Source: Halomonas sp. M20 | GTDB taxonomy: Bacteria > Pseudomonadota > Gammaproteobacteria > Pseudomonadales > Halomonadaceae | Assembly: GCF_020622265.1 (NCBI RefSeq) | Contig: NZ_JACNMQ010000005.1 | Location: 124,001-188,000, forward strand | Reading direction: 5' to 3' | Length of the DNA: 64,000 nt | In this document: piece by piece, positions 27,144 through 35,792 of the stretch | Layout of the letters: every line of letters begins with the position of its first letter | Numbering within the stretch: position 1 is the stretch's first letter | Notes under the pieces: model-generated | Database searches by the model: none | Seen by the model: only the letters and a program-made list of their open reading frames with translations | Told to the model about the DNA's origin: nothing | Program-made: the position numbers and the translations under genes

Positions 27144-28490
27144 TCAGTTTTTACTGCGACGCAGCGATTCACCGCGTCCAATTGCATAGTAGAGAAGTCC
27201 GGCAGACTTGACTGTCTCGGGGTCGTATAGATTTCTTCCGTCGACCACGATGGGCATGTTGAGCGTCTGCCTGATCTTGTCGAAGTCAGCGGTACGAAAT
27301 GCTTTCCATTCCGTACAGATGACCAGAGCATCGGCCCCCTCGAGGGTGTCATCACGTTTTTCGGTCAGTTTGAGATCGTCGCGTTCACCGTAGATGCGCG
27401 TACACTCTTCAATCGCTTCCGGATCGAAGGCTTGAACCTTGGCTCCCGCCTGCCAAAGCGATTCTATCAGTTCGCGGCTGGGCGCTTCTCGCATGTCATC
27501 GGTATTGGGTTTAAAGGCCAAGCCCCATACCGCGATCGTCTTGCCTTTGAGATCGCCGTCGAATGCCTGCATGAGCTTTTCGAAAAGCTTGCTCTTCTGG
27601 CGCTTGTTGACCGACTCCACTGCATTGAGCAGTTCGGCGTTGTAACCGACATCGCTGGCGGTGCGAGCAAGTGCCTGAACGTCCTTGGGAAAGCAGGAGC
27701 CGCCATAGCCGCAGCCTGGGTAGATAAAGTGATAGCCGATGCGCGGATCGCTACCCATGCCATGGCGCACCTGTTCGATATCTGCGCCCAGATTTTCAGC
27801 CAGGTTGGCTACCTCGTTCATGAAGCTGATCTTGGTCGCAAGCATGGCGTTGGCGGCATATTTGGTCAGCTCGGCGCAGCGTACATCCATGAACATCAGT
27901 TTTTCATGGTTACGGTTATAGGGCGCGTAGCACTCGCGCATGGCCTTCTTTACTTTTTCGGAGTCCGTGCCGACGATGAAGCGGGCGCCCTTGGAGAAGT
28001 CTTCGACTGCCGCGCCTTCCTTGAGAAACTCGGGGTTGGAGCAGACGTCGTAATCGAGTTCGACGCCGCGTTTTTCAAGCACTTTACCGATGGTGGCATT
28101 TACCTTGTCTGCGGTACCTACCGGAACGGTGGATTTGTCCACGATGATCTTGTAGTCCTGCATGTGCTCGGCAATCGTCTCGGCAACCTTCAGCACGTAT
28201 TTCAGATCCGCGCTGCCATCCTCGTCCGGGGGCGTGCCAACGGCGATGAACTGAAGACGACCAAACTGCACGGCCATTTCAGCATCCGTGGTGAACCTCA
28301 GACGACCCGCATCCATGTTGGTTCGGATCATTGGTTCCAGGCCGGGCTCGTAAATGGGGACTTCCCCATTGTTGAGTCTGTTGACTTTGGTTTCATCAAC
28401 ATCGACGCATACGATTTCATGGCCTGCATCTGCCAAACAAGCACCTGTTACTAGTCCGACATATCCAGAACCAAAGATGGTGATTTTCAT
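27144..28490 (-). CDS. ugd: UDP-glucose 6-dehydrogenase
   Basis: This enzyme oxidises UDP-glucose to UDP-glucuronate with two NAD+. It has 448 residues. The Rossmann motif GSGYVG is at 7-12, followed by [10 protein letters not shown] (152-161) and the catalytic loop [14 protein letters not shown] with Cys266. These match UDP-glucose dehydrogenases; the GDP-mannose dehydrogenase AlgD instead reads NPEFLREST and FGGSCLPKD. GGAAAG precedes the ATG. It is the first gene of the minus-strand polysaccharide operon, in the position AlgD has in alginate operons, and that replacement is the main clue to the polymer made. It may also supply UDP-glucuronate for other glycans. Confidence 0.93.
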   Translation of the reverse strand: MKITIFGSGYVGLVTGACLADAGHEIVCVDVDETKVNRLNNGEVPIYEPGLEPMIRTNMDAGRLRFTTDAEMAVQFGRLQFIAVGTPPDEDGSADLKYVLKVAETIAEHMQDYKIIVDKSTVPVGTADKVNATIGKVLEKRGVELDYDVCSNPEFLKEGAAVEDFSKGARFIVGTDSEKVKKAMRECYAPYNRNHEKLMFMDVRCAELTKYAANAMLATKISFMNEVANLAENLGADIEQVRHGMGSDPRIGYHFIYPGCGYGGSCFPKDVQALARTASDVGYNAELLNAVESVNKRQKSKLFEKLMQAFDGDLKGKTIAVWGLAFKPNTDDMREAPSRELIESLWQAGAKVQAFDPEAIEECTRIYGERDDLKLTEKRDDTLEGADALVICTEWKAFRTADFDKIRQTLNMPIVVDGRNLYDPETVKSAGLLYYAIGRGESLRRSKN

Positions 28491-28892
28491 AATCTTTCCA
28501 AGATTTATTGAGTGAGCTTATATATAAGCAATTAATTCGCTAACACTGTTCGATATCTATTTACAATAAATCACATCGTAATGTGTAGTTACCGATGCGC
28601 AGCATCAGATATTTTAGATAAGCCTTCAGCAATAAATGCCTGGTGAACAGCGCCATTCATGAGCGTACATGATCAATGTGGTGCGCTAGCGTAGAGATAT
28701 CCTGTCAATACGTCAAATGTAGCATGTCGCAGACAACAGGAATGAAAAGCGTCGCAGATAAGCGTCATTTGATCCATGAACATTTAAAATTAACATTTTA
28801 TATAATGTTTACTGATATTTGTTATGCCTGCCTGTTTCGATGGATAGCACGTCGAATTTTGGCATTGTTGACACACGGGTCTTCCACTTCTG
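28491..28892. other. AT-rich divergent intergenic region
   Basis: About 400 bases without a credible gene separate ugd (minus) from the suf regulator (plus). The stretch is clearly richer in A/T than its surroundings. It contains a TATAAT at 28801-28806 and a short inverted repeat GATGC-GCA-GCATC. It must hold the polysaccharide operon promoter. No AlgU-type GAACTT box and no sigma-54 site were recognised on the minus strand. An open frame at 28676-29032 has no coding features and was set aside. Confidence 0.6.
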
Positions 28893-28898
28893 GTGTAT

Positions 28899-28919
28899 AT
28901 AGGACTAAAATGGTCCTAT
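28899..28919 (+). promoter_or_regulatory. Palindromic operator in front of the suf regulator
   Basis: ATAGGAC and GTCCTAT form a perfect 7-bp inverted repeat around a 7-base AT-rich spacer. The size and the ATA...GAC/GTC...TAT ends resemble sites bound by IscR-type Rrf2 regulators. It lies between TTGACA at 28868-28873 and the GTG start at 28944, so a bound regulator would block transcription of its own operon. Confidence 0.55.
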
Positions 28920-28943
28920 TATGTCCTTCGCCGAGGTTCACGC

Positions 28944-29441
28944 GTGCTGAAGCTATCCAAATTAACCGATTATGCCGCTGTGGTGATGGCTCAGATTGCT
29001 CGTCATCCGGAACAGTCTCATGCGGCTACTGAATTGGCTGAAAAGGTCAGGTTGCCACGACCAACGGTGAGCAAGACACTAAAGATGTTGGCTCGCGCTG
29101 GATTGCTGACATCACAGCGTGGGGTTCAGGGAGGATACCAGTTGGCGCGCTCTGCTTCTCGGATAAGTGCTAGCGATATCATCGCAGCGATCGAAGGGCC
29201 CATAGCGATGACCGAATGCAGCCACGCGGATGGCGAATGCGAGCTCTTCAATAGTTGTGGTGTTGCCAGCAATTGGCAGCGTGTGTCCTTGGCGGTAGGT
29301 ACGCTGCTTGACAGTGTCACGCTAGCGCACCTGGCACAGTCGAATCCGATCAAGTTGCCCGTTCAGTTACCTATACAGAGTGTGACATTGGCTGAAGCAG
29401 TCGAGGTCGAACACCCTTTTGAAGTTGAAAAAGACTACTAG
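28944..29441 (+). CDS. SUF system Fe-S cluster assembly regulator (Rrf2 family)
   Basis: This is an Rrf2/IscR-type transcription factor of 165 residues. The N-terminal winged helix reads LSKLTDYAAVVMAQIA and RLPRPTVSKTLKMLARAGLL. Three cysteines (about 92, 99 and 105 in TECSHADGECELFNSC) are the likely cluster ligands, as in IscR. The C-terminal tail is longer than in IscR. I chose GTG at 28944 (reads MLKLSKLTDY) with GAGG upstream, because the ATG-like start at 28893 overlaps the operator. It most likely represses the suf genes when its cluster is present; that is family knowledge, not shown here. Confidence 0.88.
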   Translation: MLKLSKLTDYAAVVMAQIARHPEQSHAATELAEKVRLPRPTVSKTLKMLARAGLLTSQRGVQGGYQLARSASRISASDIIAAIEGPIAMTECSHADGECELFNSCGVASNWQRVSLAVGTLLDSVTLAHLAQSNPIKLPVQLPIQSVTLAEAVEVEHPFEVEKDY

Positions 29442-29465
29442 CATAACGCCCACAGGGGAGAAGAC

Positions 29466-30908
29466 ATGGCTACCGAGGAAATGGAACAGCTTGTTCGTCG
29501 CGAATACACTCAAGGGTTCGTGACCGATATCGAAAGCGATACCGTGCCGCCAGGTTTGGATGAAAGTGTCATTGCTTTCATCTCCCAGAAAAAGGGGGAA
29601 CCGCAATGGATGCTGGAGTGGCGACTCGAGGCCTATCATCAGTGGCTGAAGATGAAAGAGCCTTCCTGGGCGCACCTGAATTATCCGCCCATCGATTATC
29701 AGGCGATCTCCTACTACAGTGCGCCCAAGAAGCCGGAAGATCGGCCCCAAAGCCTGGATGAAGTCGATCCCAAGCTGCTCGAGACTTACGAGAAACTGGG
29801 CATTCCGCTACACGAGCGCGCGGCCTTGGCTGGCGTAGCAGTCGATGCGGTGTTCGATTCGGTGTCGGTAACCACTACCTTCAAGGAGAAGCTCGGCGAA
29901 GCCGGCGTGATCTTCTGCTCGATCTCCGAGGCGATTCGCGAGTACCCTGAGCTGGTCAAGAAGTACTTGGGTACCGTGGTGCCTCAGGGCGACAATTTTT
30001 TCGCCGCACTCAACTCCGCAGTCTTTACCGACGGGTCTTTCGTCTTCGTGCCAGAAGGTGTGACCTGCCCCATGGAGCTGTCGACGTATTTTCGTATCAA
30101 TGCCGCCAATACCGGCCAGTTCGAGCGCACGCTGATCGTGTGCGAGAAGCAAGCACAGGTTTCTTATCTTGAAGGTTGCACGGCGCCCCAGCGTGACGAG
30201 AATCAGCTGCACGCAGCCATCGTCGAACTGGTGGCCCTGGAAGATGCCTATATCAAGTACTCTACAGTACAGAACTGGTATCCCGGCGACGAGGACGGCA
30301 AGGGCGGCATCTACAATTTCGTGACCAAGCGTGCTGACTGTCGTGGCGATCGTTCCAAGGTCTCCTGGACCCAGGTCGAGACCGGCTCCGCTATCACCTG
30401 GAAATATCCGTCTTGCCTGCTGCGCGGCAAGGACAGTGTGGGCGAATTCTACTCCGTGGCGGTGACGAACGGGCGCCAGCAGGCGGATACCGGCACCAAG
30501 ATGATCCATATCGGTGAAGGCACCAAGTCGACAATCGTCTCCAAGGGCATTTCCGCCGGCAACAGCGAGCAGTCCTATCGTGGTCTGGTCAAGATCGGCC
30601 CGCGGGCCAAGCGGGCGCGCAATTTCACCCAGTGTGATTCGCTGCTGATCGGGGATCGCAGCGGCGCCCATACCTTTCCCTACCAGGAAATCGGCAACAG
30701 CACAGCAACGGTCGAGCACGAGGCCACTACCTCGAAGATCGGTGAGGATCAGTTGTTCTACTGCCGCCAGCGCGGTATCTCCGAGGAAGATGCAGTAAAC
30801 ATGATCGTCAATGGCTTCTGCAAGGATGTGTTCCAGGAGTTGCCGATGGAGTTTGCCGTGGAAGCAGAGGCTCTTCTGAACGTTACTCTTGAAGGCGCGG
30901 TGGGTTAA
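29466..30908 (+). CDS. sufB: Fe-S cluster assembly scaffold SufB
   Basis: SufB is the scaffold subunit of the SufBC2D complex that builds [Fe-S] clusters from persulfide and iron. It has 480 residues, close to E. coli (495). A long beta-helix core is evident ([36 protein letters not shown]), with family motifs [11 protein letters not shown] and [13 protein letters not shown]. It begins 24 bases after the regulator, with GGGGAG before the ATG. A 119-base palindromic repeat separates it from sufC, unusual inside this operon. Confidence 0.97.
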   Translation: MATEEMEQLVRREYTQGFVTDIESDTVPPGLDESVIAFISQKKGEPQWMLEWRLEAYHQWLKMKEPSWAHLNYPPIDYQAISYYSAPKKPEDRPQSLDEVDPKLLETYEKLGIPLHERAALAGVAVDAVFDSVSVTTTFKEKLGEAGVIFCSISEAIREYPELVKKYLGTVVPQGDNFFAALNSAVFTDGSFVFVPEGVTCPMELSTYFRINAANTGQFERTLIVCEKQAQVSYLEGCTAPQRDENQLHAAIVELVALEDAYIKYSTVQNWYPGDEDGKGGIYNFVTKRADCRGDRSKVSWTQVETGSAITWKYPSCLLRGKDSVGEFYSVAVTNGRQQADTGTKMIHIGEGTKSTIVSKGISAGNSEQSYRGLVKIGPRAKRARNFTQCDSLLIGDRSGAHTFPYQEIGNSTATVEHEATTSKIGEDQLFYCRQRGISEEDAVNMIVNGFCKDVFQELPMEFAVEAEALLNVTLEGAVG

Positions 30909-30909
30909 A

Positions 30910-31028
30910 GAAACGGCTGCGCAACGCCTGCACGGCGTTGGCAGCGGGCTCGAGAATGCTCATTTACAGTCGTAAACTCCGCTTCTCTCACCCGCTGCCG
31001 CCTTGTTCAGGCGCCGCTCGCGCGTTTC
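30910..31028. repeat. Long imperfect palindromic intergenic repeat, copy 2
   Basis: The sufB-sufC spacer is a palindrome of about 119 bases bounded by GAAACG and CGTTTC. The arms share GGCAGCGGG/CCCGCTGCC, and the centre reads AATGCTCATTTAC, four bases, GTAAACT. The same core, with a different four-base middle, occupies the centre of the amiB-mutL repeat at 8386-8523. As RNA it would fold into one long stem inside the suf transcript. It is non-coding. Another short hairpin (AGCCGC/GCGGCT) follows before sufC. Confidence 0.6.
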
Positions 31029-31101
31029 CGCGAGGTAGTCAAGAATTCTATTTTTCGGTAGCCGCTTACTTAGTGCGGCTCGACAGAAAACAGGTATCAA
31101 C

Positions 31102-31854
31102 ATGCTCGAAGTCAAAGATCTGCACGTCACGGTAGAAGGTAATGAAATCCTCAAGGGCTTGTCGCTGACGGTCAATGCCGGTGAGGTTCATGCCATCATG
31201 GGGCCCAACGGCTCCGGCAAGTCCACCTTGTCCGCGGTGATCGCCGGCAAGGAGGACTACGAGGTGACCGCCGGGTCGATCACCTTCGAAGGGCGCGACG
31301 TGCTGGAGATGGAGATCGAGGAGCGTGCCCAGGCGGGATTGCTGCTGGGCTTTCAGTATCCGGTGGAAATCCCGGGTGTGAAGAATATTTATCTGCTCAA
31401 GGCGGCGCTCAATGCCCAGCGCAAGGCGCGTGGTGAAGAGGAGATTCCGGCACCGGACTTCATGAAGCTGGTCAGGGAGAAGCTGGCTTTCATGAAGATG
31501 GACGCGAGCTTCCTGCAGCGTGCCGTCAACGAGGGTTTCTCCGGTGGCGAGAAGAAGCGCAACGAAATCCTGCAGATGTTATTGCTCGAACCCAAGCTGG
31601 CTATGCTCGACGAGATCGACTCGGGTCTCGATATCGATGCCATGAAGATCGTCGCCGACGGCGTGAATTCTCTGCGCAGTGAAGAGCGTGCCGTGCTGAT
31701 GGTCACCCATTATCAGCGTCTACTCGATTATATCACCCCGGACTATGTGCATGTATTGGTGGACGGGCGCATTGCGAAGTCCGGAGACAAGGCTCTGGCG
31801 TTGGAACTCGAGTCTCGCGGCTATGAATGGGTGTTGGAGGAGTCCGCAGCATGA
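31102..31854 (+). CDS. sufC: Fe-S cluster assembly ATPase SufC
   Basis: SufC is the ABC-type ATPase of the SufBC2D scaffold. It has 250 residues with Walker A GPNGSGKSTLSAV (about 34-46), the SufC-specific GFQYPVEIPGV, the signature loop FSGGEKKRNEIL, Walker B LAMLDEIDSGLD and the H-loop VTHYQR. It ends with the ATGA overlap that starts sufD, so the two are translationally coupled. Confidence 0.97.
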   Translation: MLEVKDLHVTVEGNEILKGLSLTVNAGEVHAIMGPNGSGKSTLSAVIAGKEDYEVTAGSITFEGRDVLEMEIEERAQAGLLLGFQYPVEIPGVKNIYLLKAALNAQRKARGEEEIPAPDFMKLVREKLAFMKMDASFLQRAVNEGFSGGEKKRNEILQMLLLEPKLAMLDEIDSGLDIDAMKIVADGVNSLRSEERAVLMVTHYQRLLDYITPDYVHVLVDGRIAKSGDKALALELESRGYEWVLEESAA

Positions 31855-33209
31855 GTGCAACTCGTACCTTTCTCAATCGTCTGGAAGAGCGTATCGCTGG
31901 TCGTCGTGAGTCCGCCGCCACGCCGGAACCCAGCTGGGTTGCGGCGCGGCGTCAAGCGGGAACGGCTCGTTTCGAGGCGCTGGGCTTTCCTACCAAGCGC
32001 GATGAAGCGTGGAAATACACCGACGTGCGTCGCATCAGCGAAGGCGACTTCGCGCTGGCGCAAAATGCTGATTTTTCACCCGCCACGGCAGCAACGCTGG
32101 GCTTGCCGCTTGACGCGATCCGCTTGAGCTTTGTCGACGGTGTGTTTTCCGCCAAACTGTCCGACATGGCGGACTTACCTGCAGGGCTCGGCGTCGAGCC
32201 TTTGTCCAGTGCGATGAATACCAATCACGAGGCCGTGGGTGGCAGCCTGGGGCGTCTGGCTGGCGTGGAGTTCTCACCCTTTACGGCATTGAATACTGCC
32301 TTTGCCGATGAAGGCGCGGTGATTCGCATCGGTTCAGGAGTGGTGGTCGAAAAACCCATCGTCCTTCAGTTTTATTCCCGTGCCAATGCGCAGCCAGTGA
32401 TGAGCCATCCTAGAGTGTTGATCGAAGCCGGCGCTCGCAGCCAGGCCACGATTATCGAACACTATGTCGGTGAAGCAGAGGCTGCCAATTTTACCAACGT
32501 GGTAAGCGAGGTGTTGCTCGAACGAGGAGCGATTCTCTCACATTACATTCTGCAGGAAGGATCTCTACAAGACGCCCACGTTGCCAGTCTGCATATCGAT
32601 CAGGGCCGCGACAGCCGGTTCACCTCTTTCAACATCAATCTGGGCGGTGCCCTGGTGCGCAACGACCTGGTGGCGGATCTCAATGCCGAAGGCGCGGAGG
32701 CCAACTACTTCGGATTGTTCTTCGCGCAAGGCCGCCAGCACGTGGACAACCACACCCTGGTCAACCACAACGCGCCGCATACCTTCTCCAACGAGAACTA
32801 CAAGGGCATTCTCGGCGATCGGGCGCGGGGCGTGTTCAACGGCAAGGTCATCGTCAAGCGCGATAGTCAGAAGATCGAGGCGCATCAGAGCAACGCCAAC
32901 CTGCTGCTGTCCGATCGCGCTGAGATCGATACTAAGCCGGAGCTTGAAATCTATGCGGACGACGTCAAGTGCTCTCATGGCGCCACCACGGGCCAGCTCG
33001 ACGAAGAGGCGGTCTTTGCGCTGCGCACTCGGGGCATCGACGAGCAGACAGCCCGCGGCCTGTTGACCCTGGCCTTTGCCGGCGAGGTCATGGACATGGT
33101 CGCGTTGGATACGGTCGCCGAGCGGGTCGAGCGTGCCGTCGCGGGCAAGCTGCCCGAGCGTTTCAATCTGGGTGATCTGGTCGACGTGGCCACCGCGGAC
33201 CAGGCTTAA
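31851..33209 (+). CDS. sufD: Fe-S cluster assembly protein SufD
   Basis: SufD is the SufB paralogue that completes the SufBC2D scaffold and is linked to iron delivery. It has 452 residues: an N-terminal helical region (GFPTKRDEAWKYTDVRRI) and a beta-helix core with the C-terminal motif CSHGATTGQLDEEAVFALRTRG. I chose the ATG at 31851, overlapping the sufC stop by 4 bases; the frame opens 24 bases earlier without a ribosome site. sufS follows 14 bases after the stop. Confidence 0.96.
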   Translation: MSATRTFLNRLEERIAGRRESAATPEPSWVAARRQAGTARFEALGFPTKRDEAWKYTDVRRISEGDFALAQNADFSPATAATLGLPLDAIRLSFVDGVFSAKLSDMADLPAGLGVEPLSSAMNTNHEAVGGSLGRLAGVEFSPFTALNTAFADEGAVIRIGSGVVVEKPIVLQFYSRANAQPVMSHPRVLIEAGARSQATIIEHYVGEAEAANFTNVVSEVLLERGAILSHYILQEGSLQDAHVASLHIDQGRDSRFTSFNINLGGALVRNDLVADLNAEGAEANYFGLFFAQGRQHVDNHTLVNHNAPHTFSNENYKGILGDRARGVFNGKVIVKRDSQKIEAHQSNANLLLSDRAEIDTKPELEIYADDVKCSHGATTGQLDEEAVFALRTRGIDEQTARGLLTLAFAGEVMDMVALDTVAERVERAVAGKLPERFNLGDLVDVATADQA

Positions 33210-33223
33210 TCAAGGAGTTCATC

Positions 33224-34474
33224 ATGACCGTAATGAGCGCATTGAGCGAGCCGACGCTAGACGTTATACAGGTGCGCCGTGACTTCCCCATTCTCGAGCG
33301 CCAGGTACATGGGAAGCCGCTGATCTACCTGGACAATGCGGCTACCAGCCAGACCCCGCGCCAGGTCATCGAGACGCTGGATCACTACTATCGTCATTAC
33401 AATGCCAATATTCATCGGGGCCTGCATACCCTGGCGGACGAGGCGACGGCGGCTTTCGAGCAGACTCGGGACAAGGCGCGGGATTTCATCAATGCCGCGG
33501 ACCGGCGCGAGATCATCTTCACCAGCGGTACTACCGAGGCCATCAATCTGGTGGCCAACAGCTGGGGCCGGGCCAACCTGAAGCCCAAGGACGAGATCCT
33601 GATATCCCAGCTGGAGCATCACTCCAATATCGTTCCCTGGCAGCTGCTTGCCGCGCAGCTCGAACTCGTCATTCGGGTGATACCGGTGGATGAGCAGGGG
33701 GCACTGGATATGGTTGCCTATCGGGAGCTGTTCAGCGAGCGTACGCGGCTGGTGGCGGTCAATCATGTCTCGAATGCATTCGGCACCATCAACCCGGTGC
33801 GTGAGATGGCGACTATCGCGCATCAGCAGGGCGCGTTGATCGTGGTGGACGGCGCTCAGGCGGCCCCTCATGAGCCGGTGGATGTACAGCATATCGATGC
33901 GGATTTCTATGCCTTCTCTGGCCATAAGGTCTATGGGCCGACCGGGGTTGGCGTCCTTTATGGCAAGGCGGAGCTGCTCGAAGCCATGCCCCCCTGGCAA
34001 GGCGGCGGCGAGATGATCCGCACGGTCTCTTTCGATGCCGGTACCACCTACGCGGATATACCGCACAAGTTCGAAGCGGGTACGCCGTCCATTGCCGAGG
34101 TCATCGCCATGGGCCGCGCATTCGATTGGGTCAACGATATCGGCATCGCCATGATCGGTTCCTGGGAACAACACCTGTTGGCCCATGCCACCCGGAAGAT
34201 GACGGCTATCGAGGGAATGCGTATTCTGGGCACTGCGCCCCATAAGGCCGGCGTCATCTCCTTTGTCGTCGAAGGGGCTCACGCTCAGGACATCGGGCTT
34301 CTTATCGATCAGCTTGGGGTGGCGGTGCGTACCGGCAATCACTGCGCGCAGCCGCTATTGCAGCGTTTCGGCGTCGAGGCGACCTGTCGCGCATCCTTTG
34401 CTGCCTACAACACCCTCGAGGAAATCGATCTTTTCGTCGAGTCCCTCGAGCGTGTCATCGGCATGGTGCGTTAA
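33224..34474 (+). CDS. sufS: Cysteine desulfurase SufS
   Basis: SufS is a PLP enzyme that takes sulfur from cysteine as an enzyme persulfide for cluster building. It has 416 residues. LDNAATSQTP is near the N terminus, the PLP lysine is Lys235 in FSGHKVYGPTG, and the active cysteine is Cys374 in RTGNHCAQP, the group II pattern that needs a sulfur acceptor such as SufE or SufU. Neither acceptor gene is in this operon. AAGGAG precedes the ATG, and sufT follows 11 bases after the stop. Confidence 0.96.
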   Translation: MTVMSALSEPTLDVIQVRRDFPILERQVHGKPLIYLDNAATSQTPRQVIETLDHYYRHYNANIHRGLHTLADEATAAFEQTRDKARDFINAADRREIIFTSGTTEAINLVANSWGRANLKPKDEILISQLEHHSNIVPWQLLAAQLELVIRVIPVDEQGALDMVAYRELFSERTRLVAVNHVSNAFGTINPVREMATIAHQQGALIVVDGAQAAPHEPVDVQHIDADFYAFSGHKVYGPTGVGVLYGKAELLEAMPPWQGGGEMIRTVSFDAGTTYADIPHKFEAGTPSIAEVIAMGRAFDWVNDIGIAMIGSWEQHLLAHATRKMTAIEGMRILGTAPHKAGVISFVVEGAHAQDIGLLIDQLGVAVRTGNHCAQPLLQRFGVEATCRASFAAYNTLEEIDLFVESLERVIGMVR

Positions 34475-34485
34475 ACGGAGCGGAC

Positions 34486-35046
34486 ATGGAGCAAGAAAGA
34501 CTTTACAAAGGGCAGCAGCTACCCCTGCAGCGCGATGTCGAGGCAATCTCGATCCCGTTTGGCAAGAGTGTCACAATTGCCGAAGACAGCATCGTTTCCG
34601 TGATGCAGGCAAAGGGCAGCACCATCAGCGTTACCCACGAAGGGCGGCTTTTTTTGATCGAGGGCAGGGATTTCGATGCCTTGGGTCTTCCGGCCTTGCC
34701 ACGGCCCACGCTGTCCCCCGAGGCCAGTGAGGAGGAGATCGAGCAGTTCGTCTGGGATCAGCTGCGTACCTGTTTCGATCCCGAGATTCCGGTCAACATC
34801 GTCGACCTGGGGCTCGTTTATGGCTGTCGCATCGAGCACCTTTTGACCGGAGAACGAATCGTGACCGTGCGCATGACCCTCACGGCTCCGGGTTGCGGTA
34901 TGGGAGATGTCATTGCAGAAGACGCCCGCCGCAAGATTCTCGGCGCTCCGCAAATATCCCGGGTGCATATCGAGACGGTGTTCGACCCTCCCTGGAACCG
35001 GGAGATGATGAGCGAGGAGGCGCGGCTGGAACTGGGCATGTTCTAA
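34486..35046 (+). CDS. sufT: Probable Fe-S cluster assembly protein SufT (MIP18/DUF59 family)
   Basis: The product has 186 residues. An N-terminal extension (1-75) leads into the MIP18 domain with CFDPEIPVNIVDLGLVY (about 96-112) and LTAPGCGMGD (132-141), which holds the conserved cysteine. SufT-type proteins help mature Fe-S proteins and often end suf operons in bacteria that lack the E. coli arrangement. GGAG precedes the ATG. It is the last gene of the operon; a 57-base gap precedes the SanA-like gene, and no terminator was found. Confidence 0.9.
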   Translation: MEQERLYKGQQLPLQRDVEAISIPFGKSVTIAEDSIVSVMQAKGSTISVTHEGRLFLIEGRDFDALGLPALPRPTLSPEASEEEIEQFVWDQLRTCFDPEIPVNIVDLGLVYGCRIEHLLTGERIVTVRMTLTAPGCGMGDVIAEDARRKILGAPQISRVHIETVFDPPWNREMMSEEARLELGMF

Positions 35047-35103
35047 TCATAGAGTTGTGAGTTTTACTTATCACTGTTATCCCAGCCGTTTGAGTAGACT
35101 TGG

Positions 35104-35787
35104 ATGAGAAATGCGATGCGGCTGGCAGCAGTGTCGATACTAAAAAAATGTGCGCTTGGATTGACTGCCCTGGTTTTTTTGATTGGCGGCGCAATTCTTG
35201 CGGCCAATATCTGGATAGTGGCGCGCACCCAGGATCGCATCGAGAGCGATCTTTTCCTGTGCTCCGCCGAGCCGGTTGGCCTCGTCTTCGGCACGTCCTA
35301 CTGGGCCCGGGGCGGTGGTCGCAACCCTTATTATACGGCGCGAATCGACGCTGCCTCACGCCTGCTGCGCTTGCAGCGCATACAGCATCTGCTGCTCTCC
35401 GGTGACAATCGTACCCGCTTCTATAACGAGCCGGTGACCATGTGGCGGGATCTGCGTTCGGCGAACGTGCGTAACGCGGATATGACCCTGGACTATGCCG
35501 GGTTCAGTACCTTTGACAGCCTGGTCAGGGCCCAGAAGATCTTCGACGTGGATCGGGTATTGCTCATCACTCAGGATTGGCACTTGCCGCGAGCCTTGTT
35601 CATCGCCGACGCCTTGGGGTTGAACGCCAAGGGCTGCGCAATTCCGACCTATCCTACCGCCGGCACTTGGCGTCTGAGAATTCGGGAGTGGCTTGCACGG
35701 GCCGGCACCTTGGGCGATCTTTACCTGTGGGATCGCCAACCCTACTTTCTGGGGCCGCGGGAGCCGCTGCAGGTAACTCCTTTTTAA
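35104..35787 (+). CDS. SanA-like envelope barrier protein (DUF218 family)
   Basis: The product has 227 residues with one N-terminal membrane segment (about 14-35) and the rest presumably periplasmic. VGLVFGTSYWARGGGRNPYY, LLSGDNRTRFYNEP and LDYAGFSTFDS, then TQDWHLPRALFIADALG, are the signatures of the SanA branch of DUF218. In E. coli SanA affects vancomycin exclusion at high temperature. The biochemical activity is not known. No clear Shine-Dalgarno is seen before ATG 35104. It converges on the third lyase with 5 bases between the stops. Confidence 0.82.
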   Translation: MRNAMRLAAVSILKKCALGLTALVFLIGGAILAANIWIVARTQDRIESDLFLCSAEPVGLVFGTSYWARGGGRNPYYTARIDAASRLLRLQRIQHLLLSGDNRTRFYNEPVTMWRDLRSANVRNADMTLDYAGFSTFDSLVRAQKIFDVDRVLLITQDWHLPRALFIADALGLNAKGCAIPTYPTAGTWRLRIREWLARAGTLGDLYLWDRQPYFLGPREPLQVTPF

Positions 35788-35792
35788 TGCCT

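Noticed and set aside
27144-28490. Possible GDP-mannose 6-dehydrogenase (AlgD) because of the alginate-like neighbours
   Set aside because: The motifs [10 protein letters not shown] and GGSCFPKD and the whole N-terminal half read as UDP-glucose dehydrogenase; AlgD differs at these points.
28676-29032. Plus-strand open frame of 118 codons in the AT-rich spacer
   Set aside because: It has no ribosome site, an unlikely Cys-rich composition, overlaps the suf operator and the regulator gene in another frame, and shows no recognisable domain.
30910-31028. Insertion sequence or transposon remnant
   Set aside because: It has no ORF and no flanking target duplication that I could see, and is too short; a palindromic repeat is the safer call.
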